In this document: positions 52,553 through 61,682 of the stretch, in pieces
Position numbering within the stretch: position 1 is the stretch's first letter
Layout of the letters: every line of letters begins with the position of its first letter
Source: UBA6244 sp965140775
GTDB lineage: Bacteria > Bacteroidota > Bacteroidia > Bacteroidales > F082
Reading direction: 5' to 3'
NCBI GenBank assembly: GCA_965140775.1
Contig: OZ223471.1
Location: forward strand, 558,001 to 622,000
DNA length: 64,000 bases
Position numbers and translations under genes: made by a program
Notes under the pieces: model-generated
The model's database searches: none
Told to the model about the DNA's origin: nothing
What the model saw: the letters and a program-made list of their open reading frames with translations, nothing else

Positions 52553-53266
52553 ATGAAATCACGACTCACCATTTTATTCATCTTTCTTGCCTCCTGCCAA
52601 CTCATGTCACAAGTCCAAACCATACCTTCGAGCCCCCGATCGCGAAAAGCCATCGACAAACGGGATTCAATTTTAAACCTGCGCTTTGCCGAAAAAAACC
52701 TTACCCTGGGCTCGGAGGTGTTTTTTCGTATTTTCAAACGAACCGAAGAATTGGAAGTGTGGGTAAAGCAGGATTCTGTTTTTCAGCTTTTTAAAACTTA
52801 TGATATTTGCGATTATTCGGGTGGACTCGGAACCAAAAAACGGGAGGGCGACCGAAAAAGTCCCGAAGGTTTTTATCAAATTAAGCCTGCACAATTGCAT
52901 CCCACCAGCCGGTTTCATTTGGCTTTCAACATTGGCTATCCCAACCAGTTGGAACGGTCGTTGGGTTACACAGGAAGCGCCATCATGATACACGGCAATT
53001 GTGTGAGTGTTGGCTGCTATGCCATGACCAATAAATATATCGAAGAGCTATGGACCATCGTAGTCAAAGCTTTTGAAAACGGGCAGCCATACATCCCCTT
53101 GCATATTTTTCCTTTTCACCTTACAGATGGCAAACTAAATCGCCAAAAAAATGCCGACGACTTTAGTCTGTGGAAGGACATGCAGGCCGGATACGCTTAT
53201 TTTGAAAAATACAAATTGCCACCCGTGATTGTAGTTGACGACCGGCATTATACCCTCCAACCATGA
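52553..53266 (+). CDS. L,D-transpeptidase (YkuD/YafK-like)
   Basis: 237 residues from ATG 52553, followed directly by a lipoprotein-type signal (LTILFIFLASC). The YkuD catalytic motif lies in IMIHGNCVSVGCYAM, with His and the nucleophile Cys in SVGCYAM; an upstream GGLGTKKREGDRKSPEGFY strand is typical of YafK-like enzymes. It would form or edit 3-3 crosslinks in peptidoglycan, or attach proteins to it, in the periplasm. Its stop codon overlaps the start of the next gene (ATGA at 53263-53266), an M23 peptidase, so the two are translationally coupled and likely act together on the cell wall. Confidence 0.9.
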   Translation: MKSRLTILFIFLASCQLMSQVQTIPSSPRSRKAIDKRDSILNLRFAEKNLTLGSEVFFRIFKRTEELEVWVKQDSVFQLFKTYDICDYSGGLGTKKREGDRKSPEGFYQIKPAQLHPTSRFHLAFNIGYPNQLERSLGYTGSAIMIHGNCVSVGCYAMTNKYIEELWTIVVKAFENGQPYIPLHIFPFHLTDGKLNRQKNADDFSLWKDMQAGYAYFEKYKLPPVIVVDDRHYTLQP

Positions 53267-53781
53267 TTTCGCTATTGCATATCATCTGGCTGCATTTGGT
53301 GGTTTTGGCAGGTTTTCTCTTTCCCCAACAATTGCAAATGCCTGTGAAAGGGGCTGCCATCCACGATTACAACCAGGCTTCATACTGGGCATATCCATGG
53401 GGAAAATCGGTGGTACACAAGGGAGTGGATATTTTTGCCAAAAAGGGTACACCGGTGGTTTCGGCTACACGGGGATGGGTGGTTACGGCCGGATATAGCA
53501 AAGTAGCCGGTAATTACGTCCTGATTTTGGGTCCCAAATGGCGATTTCATTATTACGCCCATCTGGATGCCATCGAGAAATTTGAAAGTCGGTTTTTGAA
53601 AAGAGGTCAACCCATTGGAAATGTGGGTGATTCAGGCAATGCCAAAGGAAAACCATGTCATTTGCATTATGCCATTTACACCCCTGTTCCTAATTTTTGG
53701 TTGGCAGATCATGCCATTCAGGGATGGAAAAAGGCCTTTTATTTGAATCCGATACCTTGGCTAAACCAAAACTATCATTGA
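53263..53781 (+). CDS. M23 family metallopeptidase (LytM-like)
   Basis: 172 residues with one N-terminal hydrophobic signal (LLHIIWLHLVVLAGFLF). The Zn site of M23 peptidases is present: HKGVDIFAKKGTPV (His and Asp), then HYYAHLDAI and CHLHYAIYTP (H-x-H). GNVGDSGNAKGKPCHLH is the family signature. It cleaves peptide crosslinks in peptidoglycan. The coupled overlap with the L,D-transpeptidase gene points to a joint cell-wall remodelling function. It is shorter than most M23 proteins because it has no long coiled-coil leader. Confidence 0.92.
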   Translation: MISLLHIIWLHLVVLAGFLFPQQLQMPVKGAAIHDYNQASYWAYPWGKSVVHKGVDIFAKKGTPVVSATRGWVVTAGYSKVAGNYVLILGPKWRFHYYAHLDAIEKFESRFLKRGQPIGNVGDSGNAKGKPCHLHYAIYTPVPNFWLADHAIQGWKKAFYLNPIPWLNQNYH

Positions 53782-53835
53782 GAAATCAGAAGAATTGGGT
53801 GAGTAGCGTTGTGGCCTGAAAGGTTTCGGCTTCAA

Positions 53836-53873
53836 CAAAAAACCCCATCTGCGCACAGCACAAAAGGGGTTTA
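53836..53873. terminator. Bidirectional terminator between convergent genes
   Basis: AAACCCC and GGGGTTT arms around a ~19-base loop. The run of Ts on the minus strand is strongest (six), so it mainly serves the 53897-55504 gene, but it may also end the M23 gene. Confidence 0.65.
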
Positions 53874-53896
53874 ATTGTATGGTTTTCTCCACCCGA

Positions 53897-55504
53897 CTAA
53901 TCCATCTTTACCTCGATCAGCACATCTTGTTTGTTTTTTCTATAAACTTCAAAAACAAAACTGTCTTCGGAGGTTTTTACAATCCGGTCGGTACTAAATT
54001 TATAAATGGGCACCCCTTTAACCTTTCGGGTGTCGAGGTAATAGCTTTTGGAAACTACACCCGTTTCTGAATCAACAACATAGGCCGTAAGCCAACCACC
54101 CGCTCCGGAGGTATGTGCTTTGGGAACATCGAATGTATTCAGGTTTTTGTTGTTGATGTTATCCAAAAACAAAAAATAGTGTTTGCCTTTAAGTGAAATA
54201 CGTTCAAACGACATATCCATGGTGCCTTTTTTTCCTACCTGACGTTTGGGTAATTTTTGGTTCCAGACCAAATTTCCTGCCGAATCAATTTTACTCACAA
54301 TGATATCCTGATAATAGTAAATCGTGTTCACCATTCTTCCGTTGGAAGATGTACTTGTTTTGCTGAATGATTTTTCACCAATAATCAAAATGGATCCATC
54401 GCCACCGGCAACCACCTCTCGCATGGACAGAAAGCTCATTTCGGCTTTGTCTTTTTTATCCTTTCGATTATTTTTTCTGATTTCTTTGTTACTGGCGTTT
54501 TCGTTGAGAAAATCAACAGGAAACTCATACATAAATTCATCTTTCAGATCACCATCGTCATCAACTCTAAAACTAAAAATTCCCTCTACCTGCTCAATGT
54601 CCTTTCCGGAATAATAGCCGCCCATCACCAATTCGTTGTCCACGGATTGGTACAATACTATCGAGTTGATGAGGTTGGATTTCAGCATGATGGGGGTTTT
54701 TCTGATTTCATCGGTACCGGCTGAAATCTTCAGAAGTTCGATGTGGTAATTGGCTTTGCCATTCACAAGTTTCATTCTGCCCGATTGGTCTTTAAAAACC
54801 GTGGTAAGAATGAAACAGTCGCCTTTTTCATTCACATAATAGTCCAGGTTGTCCATCTCGCTCTCATGGTAAGGCATGCGTACCTCCCTGTTCCACAGTG
54901 GGTTCATATCGGCATCATACACATAAAAGCCTATCTCATCATAGTTTTTGTCGTCGTTCTTTGTTCGTGGTTTTTTGCGGTAATTAACCGATATGTGCGA
55001 ATCGTCATAGGATTTCTGAAACTTAAATTTATCCACCACTTGCAAGCCATACAACCGTCCGTTTCCGGCGAGCATGCCGGTAATTTTTCCATGGACCTTA
55101 AACAAAAGTTTGCCCTTGTCGATAAAGGTACCTTTGTTGATGTCGAGCTCTCTGCAAAAAAGTTGCTCATTTTCATTCTTTTTGTCCCACAACGAATAGT
55201 ACAAATAACATTTATCTTTGAGAATTTCGATATTTTCAATCACGAAATTGTCAGGGAAGTCGCCATAGGTTTTTATGGATTCCAGGTTCAGGGTGTTGGT
55301 GTTGAATCTCTCCACAATCACTTCGTCTTTCACCCATTCAAAATTCAGCAAAACATCATCATGTGCAAGGTAGTAATTGACTTGTGAATCGACCATGCGA
55401 TAGGGTTTTCCTACTTTTATTTCGAAATTGTTATCAGTCTGACTTTGTGAAATGCCCCAAACCGGGATTAGGCAAATAATGAATAATTGAAAAAGGTGTT
55501 TCAT
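53897..55504 (-). CDS. Secreted protein of unknown function, possibly beta-propeller
   Basis: 535 residues. Signal peptide MKHLFQLFIICLIPVWGIS. The body has repeated strands (GKLLFKVHGKITGMLAGNGR, GSILIIGEKSFSKTSTSSNG, YYYQDIIVSKIDSAGNLVWN) spaced ~50-60 residues apart, in keeping with a WD40/NHL-like beta-propeller, plus a Lys-rich linker (NKEIRKNNRKDKKDK). No sorting domain is seen, so it probably stays in the periplasm. No enzyme motif is recognised. Homologues, if like other large Bacteroidota secreted proteins, are uncharacterised. It is a single-gene unit with the terminator at 53836-53873. Confidence 0.7.
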   Translation of the reverse strand: MKHLFQLFIICLIPVWGISQSQTDNNFEIKVGKPYRMVDSQVNYYLAHDDVLLNFEWVKDEVIVERFNTNTLNLESIKTYGDFPDNFVIENIEILKDKCYLYYSLWDKKNENEQLFCRELDINKGTFIDKGKLLFKVHGKITGMLAGNGRLYGLQVVDKFKFQKSYDDSHISVNYRKKPRTKNDDKNYDEIGFYVYDADMNPLWNREVRMPYHESEMDNLDYYVNEKGDCFILTTVFKDQSGRMKLVNGKANYHIELLKISAGTDEIRKTPIMLKSNLINSIVLYQSVDNELVMGGYYSGKDIEQVEGIFSFRVDDDGDLKDEFMYEFPVDFLNENASNKEIRKNNRKDKKDKAEMSFLSMREVVAGGDGSILIIGEKSFSKTSTSSNGRMVNTIYYYQDIIVSKIDSAGNLVWNQKLPKRQVGKKGTMDMSFERISLKGKHYFLFLDNINNKNLNTFDVPKAHTSGAGGWLTAYVVDSETGVVSKSYYLDTRKVKGVPIYKFSTDRIVKTSEDSFVFEVYRKNKQDVLIEVKMD

Positions 55505-55989
55505 GTTTTTTTGTGCGTAAGTGAATAATTGGGCAACCTGATATGTATCTGAATTGTGTTTGTTGAGTGCCGGTTTCCCGGCGATTATTGGGAATTAAAA
55601 ATAGTCAATTATAAGTTGCATCTGATTAAGCCGTCGAAAATCTTGCTGCTAAGCCGTAGTTTATTATGATTTTAAATTACTGTTAGGGTATGTTCCATTT
55701 ACATGTGAAAGGCCGGATAGGCTGTTTGGGATGAATTACCCTTTCTCTAAGTACGCTGAAATAGGGTGATAAATTTTCTCATCTCCCGTATGAAACAGGA
55801 CAAATTTCGATTTAAAACGAAAAAAGACCGGTTATATCAGATATACCATCATTAAAGGCTTTTACGGCATCCGGATTTCGGCTCTCGCATTTGGTTTGGC
55901 TCAATTACCAATTTTTGTGTAATATTACAGCCTAAACTTTTGTTGAATGAAATACATGAGAAATTTTCATTAACCAAAATAACTATTCT
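55505..55989. other. Intergenic stretch with no recognisable feature
   Basis: Gene-free AT-rich sequence between two divergent genes, long enough to carry both promoters. A TTTTTGTGTAATATT stretch near 55910 could be part of one. No repeats are seen. Confidence 0.4.
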
Positions 55990-56541
55990 ATGGACCGGCT
56001 GATTAAAATTGAGAAAACTGAAGATATCCTGCCCCAATATCAAAACACACCAATAAGCCAATTACTTGAATATCATAACCTGAACCGGCCTTTTGAGGAG
56101 TATCAAAATGCACAGTTGCTTATTGGCATGTGTATGGACAACCGCAAACACATGAATATTCCCGACAATTTTGCCTACATCATTCGTGCCGGCGGTGCCA
56201 ACATGCGTTACAGCGAATTTAAGGTTTCTTACGCGTTTTCGGTGGGAGGGGTACATCACATGGCCCTCATCGGTCATAACCACTGCGCCATGGTAAATCT
56301 GATCGACCGCAAAGAGCAATTTGTGGATGGCTTGGTGAACAATGCCGGTTGGGAAAGAGATCAGGCCGAAAGTCATTTCCTGCAATTTGCCCCGCTGTTC
56401 GAAATAGGTGGCGAACTCGACTTCCTTTGTCGCGAAACCCAACGTTTGCGCATCAGATATCCGAAAATTGTAATTGCCCCCATGATCTATCTTGTGGAGG
56501 ACAACAGGCTGTACTTAATCGACGAAACCAAAGCCGGTTGA
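55990..56541 (+). CDS. Beta-type carbonic anhydrase-like protein
   Basis: 183 residues. Zinc-site motif C-x-D-x-R at Cys48-Asp50-Arg52 (IGMCMDNR) and H-x-x-C at His96-Cys99 (IGHNHCAM), as in beta-carbonic anhydrases; RAGGANMRY matches the family. It is soluble and should interconvert CO2 and bicarbonate in the cytoplasm. It is somewhat shorter than the usual ~200-220 residues. Its stop codon TGA shares one base with the ATG of the next gene (56541), so the two are coupled, although the neighbour is a secreted SGNH-like protein. Confidence 0.85.
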   Translation: MDRLIKIEKTEDILPQYQNTPISQLLEYHNLNRPFEEYQNAQLLIGMCMDNRKHMNIPDNFAYIIRAGGANMRYSEFKVSYAFSVGGVHHMALIGHNHCAMVNLIDRKEQFVDGLVNNAGWERDQAESHFLQFAPLFEIGGELDFLCRETQRLRIRYPKIVIAPMIYLVEDNRLYLIDETKAG

Positions 56542-57806
56542 TGACGCGACCACTGATATCCATATTGTTTTTTTTGCTTGGAAGCCTCAGCCTGACAGGT
56601 CAACAAACCAAAAAGGTATTGTTTCTCGGCAACAGCTATACCCAAGTTAACGACCTACCCCAAATTTTAACGGATGTAGCTGCTTCTGTGGGCGATACGG
56701 TAATTACCGACCAAAGTACCCCGGGAGGTTATACCCTGCAACTTCACTCCACCAATGCCACCTCGCTCAACAAAATTATGATGGGTGGTTGGGATTTCGT
56801 GGTGCTTCAGGAGCAAAGCCAGTTGCCTTCCTTTCCCATCAATCAGGTGATGACGGATGTTTATCCCTATGCCCGTTTCCTGGATAGCTTGGTTATTGCG
56901 CATAACCCCTGTGCCGAAACAGTTTTCTATCGCACCTGGGGACGAAAAAATGGAGACGCTTCCAACTGCAGTTGGTGGCCGCCTGTTTGCACCTACCAAG
57001 GTATGGACAGCCTGTTGCAACTGCGATACATGATGTTGGCCGACAGCAACGAGGCCATAGTTTCGGCGGTGGGTGCGGTTTGGAAGTATATCCGACAAAG
57101 CTATCCGGGCATTGAATTGTATCAAATGGACGAAAGTCATCCGTCACAGGCAGGTTCTTATGCGGCAGCCTGTTGTTTTTATACCACCCTTTTTCGCAAA
57201 GATCCTTCATTAATCACTTACAATTATACCTTGTCAGAAAGTGATGCCCACCTCATCCGGTCAGCAGTTAAACAGGTGATTTATAGTCATTTAATGTATT
57301 GGCACATCGGCGAATACGATCCTGTTTCCGATTTTAGCCACGAGCTCCAGGATGACCTTCGGGTGGCCTTTACCAACCTGTCCGATGGAGCTACCGACTT
57401 TGTTTGGGATTTTAGCGATGGAGAACAGTCCATCGAAATCAATCCGGAGCATACGTTCCCTGCAAGTGGCACCTATGATGTACAGTTGGTGGCCGCTCAT
57501 TGCCAACGTGCCGACACGGTGCAACAACAAGTGTTTGTCGTGTTAACAGAAACAACCCTGCGTTCAAAGGAAATCCCTGAAGTTTATCCCAATCCGGTGA
57601 CTGACAAATTACAGATCAAGTGGGTTGAAGGCGAACTCACGGCCATTCACTTGCTGGATGCTTCGGGGGTGTTACTTCCCGACCCTGCTGTGATGGACAA
57701 CCCCTTCAGGGCAGAACTCGATTTATCAACAAACAAGCCCGGCACCTATTTGCTTAAGGTTGACATCAACGGTGAGGAACATGTGTTCAAATTGTTGAAA
57801 AAGTGA
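56541..57806 (+). CDS. Secreted SGNH-like hydrolase with PKD and T9SS domains
   Basis: 421 residues from ATG 56541, which gives a signal peptide (ISILFFLLGSLSLTGQ); the longer upstream frame has no such peptide. Block I of SGNH hydrolases reads VLFLGNSYT, the GWDFVVLQEQS and YRTWGRKNGD regions follow, and the late D-x-x-H is in MDESHPSQAGSY, so Asp and His are in place. A PKD domain follows (VAFTNLSDGATDFVWDFSDG, HTFPASGTYDVQLVA), then a type A sorting domain (EVYPNPVTDKLQI ... PGTYLLKVDINGEE). It is probably a secreted esterase or acyl hydrolase on polysaccharides. It is translationally coupled to the carbonic anhydrase-like gene. Confidence 0.82.
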   Translation: MTRPLISILFFLLGSLSLTGQQTKKVLFLGNSYTQVNDLPQILTDVAASVGDTVITDQSTPGGYTLQLHSTNATSLNKIMMGGWDFVVLQEQSQLPSFPINQVMTDVYPYARFLDSLVIAHNPCAETVFYRTWGRKNGDASNCSWWPPVCTYQGMDSLLQLRYMMLADSNEAIVSAVGAVWKYIRQSYPGIELYQMDESHPSQAGSYAAACCFYTTLFRKDPSLITYNYTLSESDAHLIRSAVKQVIYSHLMYWHIGEYDPVSDFSHELQDDLRVAFTNLSDGATDFVWDFSDGEQSIEINPEHTFPASGTYDVQLVAAHCQRADTVQQQVFVVLTETTLRSKEIPEVYPNPVTDKLQIKWVEGELTAIHLLDASGVLLPDPAVMDNPFRAELDLSTNKPGTYLLKVDINGEEHVFKLLKK

Positions 57807-57884
57807 TGCTTACCATCTTTTATGTGATGGAAGATTCCATTATTTTACAGTTCTCCTGATCAGGCTTGATTGAACATGTTCTTA

Positions 57885-59201
57885 CTAATGATCGGTTTTC
57901 TTGCCCGATAACACCAAAACGGTCATCCCGATGGCGGCAGCCAATACTGATGCTGTCATGATGCCCACTTTGGCAATTTGCTTAAACTCATCGGTGGCAA
58001 AAGCCAAATCGGCAATAAACATCGACATGGTGAAACCAATGCCCGCGAGCAAGGCCACACCGTATATCTGACCCCAGTTGACTCCCTCCGGAAGCTTGGC
58101 CCACCCCAGTTTTACCACTAGATGAGAGAACAGTGAAATGCCGACAAATTTCCCCAACAACAAACCAACTATGATGCCTATACTGATGGGGTGGAACATA
58201 AAATCCGTAATACTTCCTTCTATGTGAACCCCGGCGTTGCTCAGGGCAAAAAGCGGTAAAATAAAGTAAGTGGTAATGGGGTGCATGGCATGTTCCAGCT
58301 TTTGAAGTGGTGTGTGTGCCTGTTCGTTAAGGTGTTCGATGTCAGACAGTAAATGAACCTGAGATTTGGATAGTAAGCTGTTTCCGGTTTCAGGCTCCCG
58401 TTCAAATTCGTTGGTTAATTTGCAAAGTGATTGCACATACTGCTCTTCGGATATTTTTGTCCGTGCAGGGATGGTCAACGCAATGAGTACTCCGGCAATG
58501 GTGGCATGGACACCTGAATAAACAAAAGCGATCCACACGCCTACAAATCCCACCAACGCGTAAAAAACCGTTCGTCTGACCCCGGCAAAATTGGCTATAA
58601 TCAGAACTCCCAGAAAAAATGCTGCCGTTAATAGCTCTGAATAGTCGATGGAATCTGTATAAAAAATGGCAATCACCAGCACCGCACCCAAATCGTCGGC
58701 AATGGCCAAAGCCGTTAAAAATATTTTCAAATTGATGTTGACCCTTTTTCCAAGCAAAGCCAATAAACCCAATGCAAAAGCAATGTCGGTGGCCATGGGG
58801 ATGCCCCATCCTTCAAGATATTCAGGATAGCTGTTCAGGGTGATGGTATAAAAAATGGCAGGAATCGCCATGCCTCCAATAGCCGCAAATATGGGCAAAC
58901 TGGCTTTTTTCATGGACGACAATTCGCCACCCATAATTTCTCGCTTTATCTCCAACCCAACGGTGAAAAAAAACAAGGCCATCAGGCCATCGTTTATCCA
59001 GTGACCCAGCGATTTCACCATTTTAAAATCACCAAAACCGAATCCGGCCTTGAGTTCGTGCCATACATAATGATAGCTTTGATACCAGGTGGAGTTGGCC
59101 CAAAGAAGCGCTGCCATGGTAGCAAAAATGAGGATGATTCCTCCAATGGATTCCTCGTTGATGTATTTTTTTATTCCGAAAGTTTCGTGGGGCTTCTGCA
59201 T
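57885..59201 (-). CDS. nhaA: Na+/H+ antiporter NhaA
   Basis: 438 residues from ATG 59201, the usual length and start (FGIKKYINEESIGGIILIFAT); an upstream ATG at 59276 is less likely. Twelve membrane helices are predicted. The ion-binding aspartates lie in ALAIADDLGAVLVIAIFYTDS (Asp-Asp), and MATDIAFALG is the preceding motif. VALLAGIGFTMSMFIADLAF is the late helix with the conserved residues. It exports Na+ for H+ and keeps internal pH and sodium down. It is monocistronic, transcribed away from the HdeD-like gene. Confidence 0.95.
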   Translation of the reverse strand: MQKPHETFGIKKYINEESIGGIILIFATMAALLWANSTWYQSYHYVWHELKAGFGFGDFKMVKSLGHWINDGLMALFFFTVGLEIKREIMGGELSSMKKASLPIFAAIGGMAIPAIFYTITLNSYPEYLEGWGIPMATDIAFALGLLALLGKRVNINLKIFLTALAIADDLGAVLVIAIFYTDSIDYSELLTAAFFLGVLIIANFAGVRRTVFYALVGFVGVWIAFVYSGVHATIAGVLIALTIPARTKISEEQYVQSLCKLTNEFEREPETGNSLLSKSQVHLLSDIEHLNEQAHTPLQKLEHAMHPITTYFILPLFALSNAGVHIEGSITDFMFHPISIGIIVGLLLGKFVGISLFSHLVVKLGWAKLPEGVNWGQIYGVALLAGIGFTMSMFIADLAFATDEFKQIAKVGIMTASVLAAAIGMTVLVLSGKKTDH

Positions 59202-59366
59202 GACCAGTCTTTTTGCGTTTAGAAAAGCGAAAGTAAATAATTTGCGTGGATTATGACAAAGCTGACTTTTTTGCAACCAAGGCCCAGACGCACCTCCTGA
59301 TTCTGTTGAGGTCTCCCTGTATTAAAAAAAGCACTATCTTGTCCTCAAATTTTAAACAACTGAGTT

Positions 59367-59894
59367 ATGACTAAAAAGAAACCTGTCAACTGGTGGCTCT
59401 TGCTGGCTGTTGGCGTTGTATTTATTTTGTTGGCTTTTAAGGTATTTATGCATCCGGCGGCTTCCATTCTGGGGTTGGCCGTATTTTTAGGTTGGGCTGC
59501 TGTTATCGGTGGGGTGATGGAAATCAGTTTCGCACTTAGCGTTAGAAACATGTTGCCCAACTGGTCGTGGAAACTGGTGGGAGGCGTCATCGATCTGATC
59601 ATCGGGATAATCTTTCTATCACATCCACACATGACTGCTGAAATATTGCCATTTTTCGTTGGATTTTGGATGATTTTCACCGGAATCATGGACATATTTG
59701 GCGGATTGGAAGGCAAGAGTCACAGCATGTTTCAGATGTTTATCGGGTTTTTGCTGGTCATCGGCGGTTTCTGGATCAGCTACAATCCCATGGGAGAGGC
59801 CGCTTTGCTGGTTTGGATCATCGGCGTTACACTTTTGTTTTATGGGTTTTCCTTTGTTTACATGAGTCTTCGGATGATATCGGCAAAGAAGTAG
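59367..59894 (+). CDS. HdeD/DUF308-family membrane protein
   Basis: 175 residues with six hydrophobic segments in three pairs: WWLLLAVGVVFILLAFKVF, LGLAVFLGWAAVIGGVMEI, LVGGVIDLIIGIIFLS, LPFFVGFWMIFTGIMDIFG, FIGFLLVIGGFWI and LLVWIIGVTLLFYGFSFVY. This repeated G.W.L..G......G pattern is typical of HdeD/DUF308 proteins, whose E. coli member is linked to acid resistance; no biochemical role is established. It starts ~165 bases from the NhaA start in the opposite direction, and pH homeostasis might connect the two. It ends just upstream of the second IS4-family element. Confidence 0.88.
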   Translation: MTKKKPVNWWLLLAVGVVFILLAFKVFMHPAASILGLAVFLGWAAVIGGVMEISFALSVRNMLPNWSWKLVGGVIDLIIGIIFLSHPHMTAEILPFFVGFWMIFTGIMDIFGGLEGKSHSMFQMFIGFLLVIGGFWISYNPMGEAALLVWIIGVTLLFYGFSFVYMSLRMISAKK

Positions 59895-59973
59895 TTGGGT
59901 TTTCGTGAAGGTGGCAGGAGTCGTTTTTGTGGCTATGATCCACAAAATATCTCCCATATTTACCTTGTTAACT

Positions 59974-61280
59974 CACTAGTGATGCGTTAACTTTATAAAA
60001 ACATTTGTATACAATTGATATTTATATAATTATAAGCGTTCTTTGATTTTTTGATTTGATTTGCATGGTAGTTTTGTGAGAAATCACAAAATTATGAATA
60101 GCGGGAAGTATGTTTTTGCTCAAGTTTTATCGCTAATAAATAAATATGAGTTCAATAAATGCGTTAAACGATATAATGGGAATTATCGAACTCGTGGACT
60201 TAATTGCTGGAATCAATTTGCTCAGCTCCTTTTTGGACAGCTTACTTCCAGGAACGGGTTGAGAGATATTTGTCTCTGCCTTAATGCGCACAAGAAAAGT
60301 TTATATCATTTAGGCATTAAGCGAAGTGTCAATCAGTCAACCCTGTCACGAGCAAATGAAAGTCGTGATTGGCGCATTTTTGCGGACTTCGGAATGTATC
60401 TCATAAAACTTGTTCAACCTCTTTATGCTAATTGTTCTGTACCACATTTGGAGATTGAGAATGATATATTTGTTCTTGATTCATCCACCATCTCACTTAG
60501 CCTAACGCTATGGAGTTGGGCAAAGGGTAAACGTTCCAGGGGAGCTATTAAAATTCATACCATGATAGATTTGCGAGGCAACATACCAATCTTTATCCAC
60601 CTAACCGACGGTAAATATCATGATGTAAATGCACTGGACGAGATTGAAATCATACCAAATGCAATATACGTTATGGACAAAGCATATATTGATTTCAAAC
60701 GTCTTTACAGCTTAAATCAAGTAGGTGCATTTTTTGTAGTTCGAGCCAAGGATAATTTTCGGTTTAGAGTGATTAAGTCTCGAAAAGTAGATAAAGACAT
60801 CGGTTTACGCTGTGATCAGGTTGTCAAGCTGGTAATATACAATAGCAAAAAACAATACCCTGAAAAACTGCGGAGGATTAAATACTATGATAGCGAAAAG
60901 GATATAACGCTTGTATTTCTGACCAACAACTTTGATGTGGATGCTATAGAAGTAGCTGCACTATACAAAAACCGTTGGCAAGTTGAACTATTCTTCAAAT
61001 GGATAAAACAAAACCTACAGATAAAAACAATCTGGGGTCATTCTGAAAATGCTGTCAAAATCCACATTTGGGTAGCCGTTTGTACCTACTTAATAGTAGC
61101 ATACCTGAAATATCAGCTTCGGAGCCCCTATTCAGTCTATGAAATTATGCAGATATTAGGGATTTCGGCTTTTGCCAAAACACCTATAAATGAACTGCTT
61201 ACCAAAACACAAATCAAACAAAATGTCAAAGAACAACTTAACTTATTTAATTTCAATGAAATATTAACGCATCACTAGTG
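59974..61280 (+). mobile_element. Second complete IS4-family insertion sequence
   Basis: Ends CACTAGTGATGCGTTAA in both inverted repeats (59974-59990 and complement of 61264-61280). The 9 bp duplication TTGTTAACT is at 59965-59973 and 61281-61289. Length 1307 bp. The duplication contains the TAA stop of the DUF2752 gene, so insertion hit its very end without changing the protein. The transposase stop codon TAG is inside the right inverted repeat. Confidence 0.93.
60094..61278 (+). CDS. IS4-family transposase
   Basis: 394 residues from ATG 60094 (an earlier frame start at 60061 adds 11). The N-terminal DUF4372-like domain (KYVFAQVLSLINKYEFNKCV, CWNQFAQLLFGQLTSRNGLR) is followed by DDE_Tnp_1 with VLDSSTISLSL (first Asp), VMDKAYIDFKRL (second Asp) and the YREK signature LYKNRWQVELFFKWIKQ. 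It is homologous to the transposase at 26718-27893 in the same window but clearly diverged. The stop codon is the TAG in the terminal CACTAGTG. No lesions are seen. Confidence 0.95.
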   Translation: MNSGKYVFAQVLSLINKYEFNKCVKRYNGNYRTRGLNCWNQFAQLLFGQLTSRNGLRDICLCLNAHKKSLYHLGIKRSVNQSTLSRANESRDWRIFADFGMYLIKLVQPLYANCSVPHLEIENDIFVLDSSTISLSLTLWSWAKGKRSRGAIKIHTMIDLRGNIPIFIHLTDGKYHDVNALDEIEIIPNAIYVMDKAYIDFKRLYSLNQVGAFFVVRAKDNFRFRVIKSRKVDKDIGLRCDQVVKLVIYNSKKQYPEKLRRIKYYDSEKDITLVFLTNNFDVDAIEVAALYKNRWQVELFFKWIKQNLQIKTIWGHSENAVKIHIWVAVCTYLIVAYLKYQLRSPYSVYEIMQILGISAFAKTPINELLTKTQIKQNVKEQLNLFNFNEILTHH

Positions 61281-61283
61281 TTG

Positions 61284-61682
61284 TTAACTATTGAAATAGG
61301 GTAGGTTTCGCAGAATCCAAAATCCGATGATAATCAATAGAATAACCATAATAGCCTTTTGGCCAAACAGAAATTTTCTGGCTTTCAGCATGGCAGGAGT
61401 GGGCGTTTTAACGGAATCGAAAAAAACCCCCAGCAGTATATAAGGAATGGAAATCACCAGAATAACATTCTCTCGGGCAGCTGCCAATATATCAAAATTC
61501 AAAAGATGATGAATGGCTCTTTGGGAACCACATCCCGGACACTTATACCCTGTTATTTCTTTAAACGGGCATTTGGGAAACAATACGTTTCCTTCAGGGT
61601 TGTACTTGCGGTAAAAGAAGGCCAATATCAGGAATAAAACAAACAGGCTGACCCATGTAATGATTTTCCTAAAATTCACCAC
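61284..61682 (-). CDS. DUF2752 family small membrane protein
   Basis: 132 residues. The DUF2752 hallmark CPFKEITGYKCPGCGSQRAI is at ~38-57, with Cys residues in a C-P-F and C-P-G-C-G pattern, bracketed by helices WVSLFVLFLILAFFY at the start and VILVISIPYILLGVFF and IMVILLIIIGFWIL later. The function is unknown; the family is common in Bacteroidota beside CD225/dispanin-like genes. It overlaps the upstream gene by 14 bases. The IS4-family element at 59974-61280 has inserted exactly at its stop codon; the TAA (61284-61286) lies in the target duplication, so the protein is unchanged. Confidence 0.85.
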   Translation of the reverse strand: MVNFRKIITWVSLFVLFLILAFFYRKYNPEGNVLFPKCPFKEITGYKCPGCGSQRAIHHLLNFDILAAARENVILVISIPYILLGVFFDSVKTPTPAMLKARKFLFGQKAIMVILLIIIGFWILRNLPYFNS

